Positions 29,868-29,926 of a stretch of 29,926 bases of DNA are shown one piece after another. This DNA comes from CAWDLX01 sp046728155 (GTDB lineage Bacteria > Actinomycetota > Actinomycetes > Mycobacteriales > Micromonosporaceae). Where the stretch lies: contig JBKPDY010000100.1 in NCBI GenBank assembly GCA_046728155.1, forward strand, positions 1-29,926, in the 5' to 3' direction. The notes below the pieces were generated by a model, which saw only the letters and a list, made by a program, of their open reading frames with translations, was not told the origin of the DNA and did no database searches. The position numbers and the translations under genes are program-made. The stretch's first letter is position 1, and each line of letters opens with the position of its first letter.

Positions 29868-29926
29868 ATGAACACAGGTCGCGTGGAGGGGGATCGTCTC
29901 GCCGCCGCCCGGTATGGGCCGGCGGC
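29868..29926 (+). CDS. Start of an unidentified gene (runs off right edge)
   Basis: ATG 29868 follows GGGGA at 6-7 nt, and the frame stays open for 19 codons to the window end (MNTGRVEGDRLAAARYGPAA). Too little is visible to name a family. Confidence 0.4.
   Translation, partial: MNTGRVEGDRLAAARYGPA

Noticed and set aside
1..29926. CRISPR array, insertion sequences, rRNA genes
   Set aside because: No regularly spaced repeats, transposase-like coding regions with terminal repeats, or rRNA-like sequence were seen.

Overview
The window is GC-rich actinobacterial DNA, probably from the Micromonosporaceae or a close relative. The evidence is dense GC-rich coding, many GTG/TTG starts, strong GGAGG ribosome sites and a RepSA-type integrative element inserted at a tRNA gene. 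The genus cannot be named from sequence alone. It splits into a decaying mobile-element zone (1-12074) and an intact chromosomal zone (12075-29926).

Mobile-element zone. Positions 1-2304 hold an XRE regulator that runs off the left edge, a twice-frameshifted SCO3933-type gene, an immunity-like gene on the minus strand, and the last ~50 codons of a tyrosine integrase. An 86-bp sequence (2411-2496) containing the 3' part of tRNA-Arg(CCT) follows. The same 86 bp recurs at 11958-12043, where it is the 3' part of an intact tRNA-Arg(CCT) on the minus strand (12002-12074). These look like the two attachment sites of a 9.5-kb segment. Inside it is a RepSA-type integrative element: a truncated and frameshifted DUF2637 gene, a small unknown gene, a frameshifted zinc-ribbon gene, an intact rolling-circle initiator, an intact excisionase, and an integrase broken by a stop codon and a frameshift. 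The partial integrase left of 2411 suggests a second element once sat in tandem. No transfer gene is visible.

Between the integrase and the tRNA lies an intact minus-strand operon (11501 to 7277). It encodes an ECF sigma factor, a membrane anti-sigma-like protein, a lipoprotein, an S33-type lipoprotein hydrolase that lacks its nucleophile elbow, and an exported beta-propeller. The anti-sigma ectodomain and the lipoprotein appear to share a C-terminal beta-rich module. This is the best candidate here for an uncharacterised cell-envelope signalling system, and it may be cargo of the element.

Chromosomal zone. After the tRNA come a DoxX-family membrane protein and an MMPL transporter (minus), then a CoA-binding protein, a membrane sulfatase-like enzyme, an exported propeller-like protein, a YraQ/ArsP-type permease and a TIGR03943 partner (plus). 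Facing them is a four-gene zinc/manganese ABC importer (minus: lipoprotein, ATPase, two permeases). The permease/TIGR03943 pair resembles the Zur-controlled ycgR-ycgQ pair of Bacillus, so 19496-24913 may be a metal-homeostasis locus. An internally deleted remnant of the propeller gene lies between the two arms and overlaps the end of the second importer permease. The right end carries an aldo/keto reductase, a membrane protein paired with an XRE regulator, an amidase, a DUF1801 protein, a DUF2127 membrane protein and the start of an unidentified gene.
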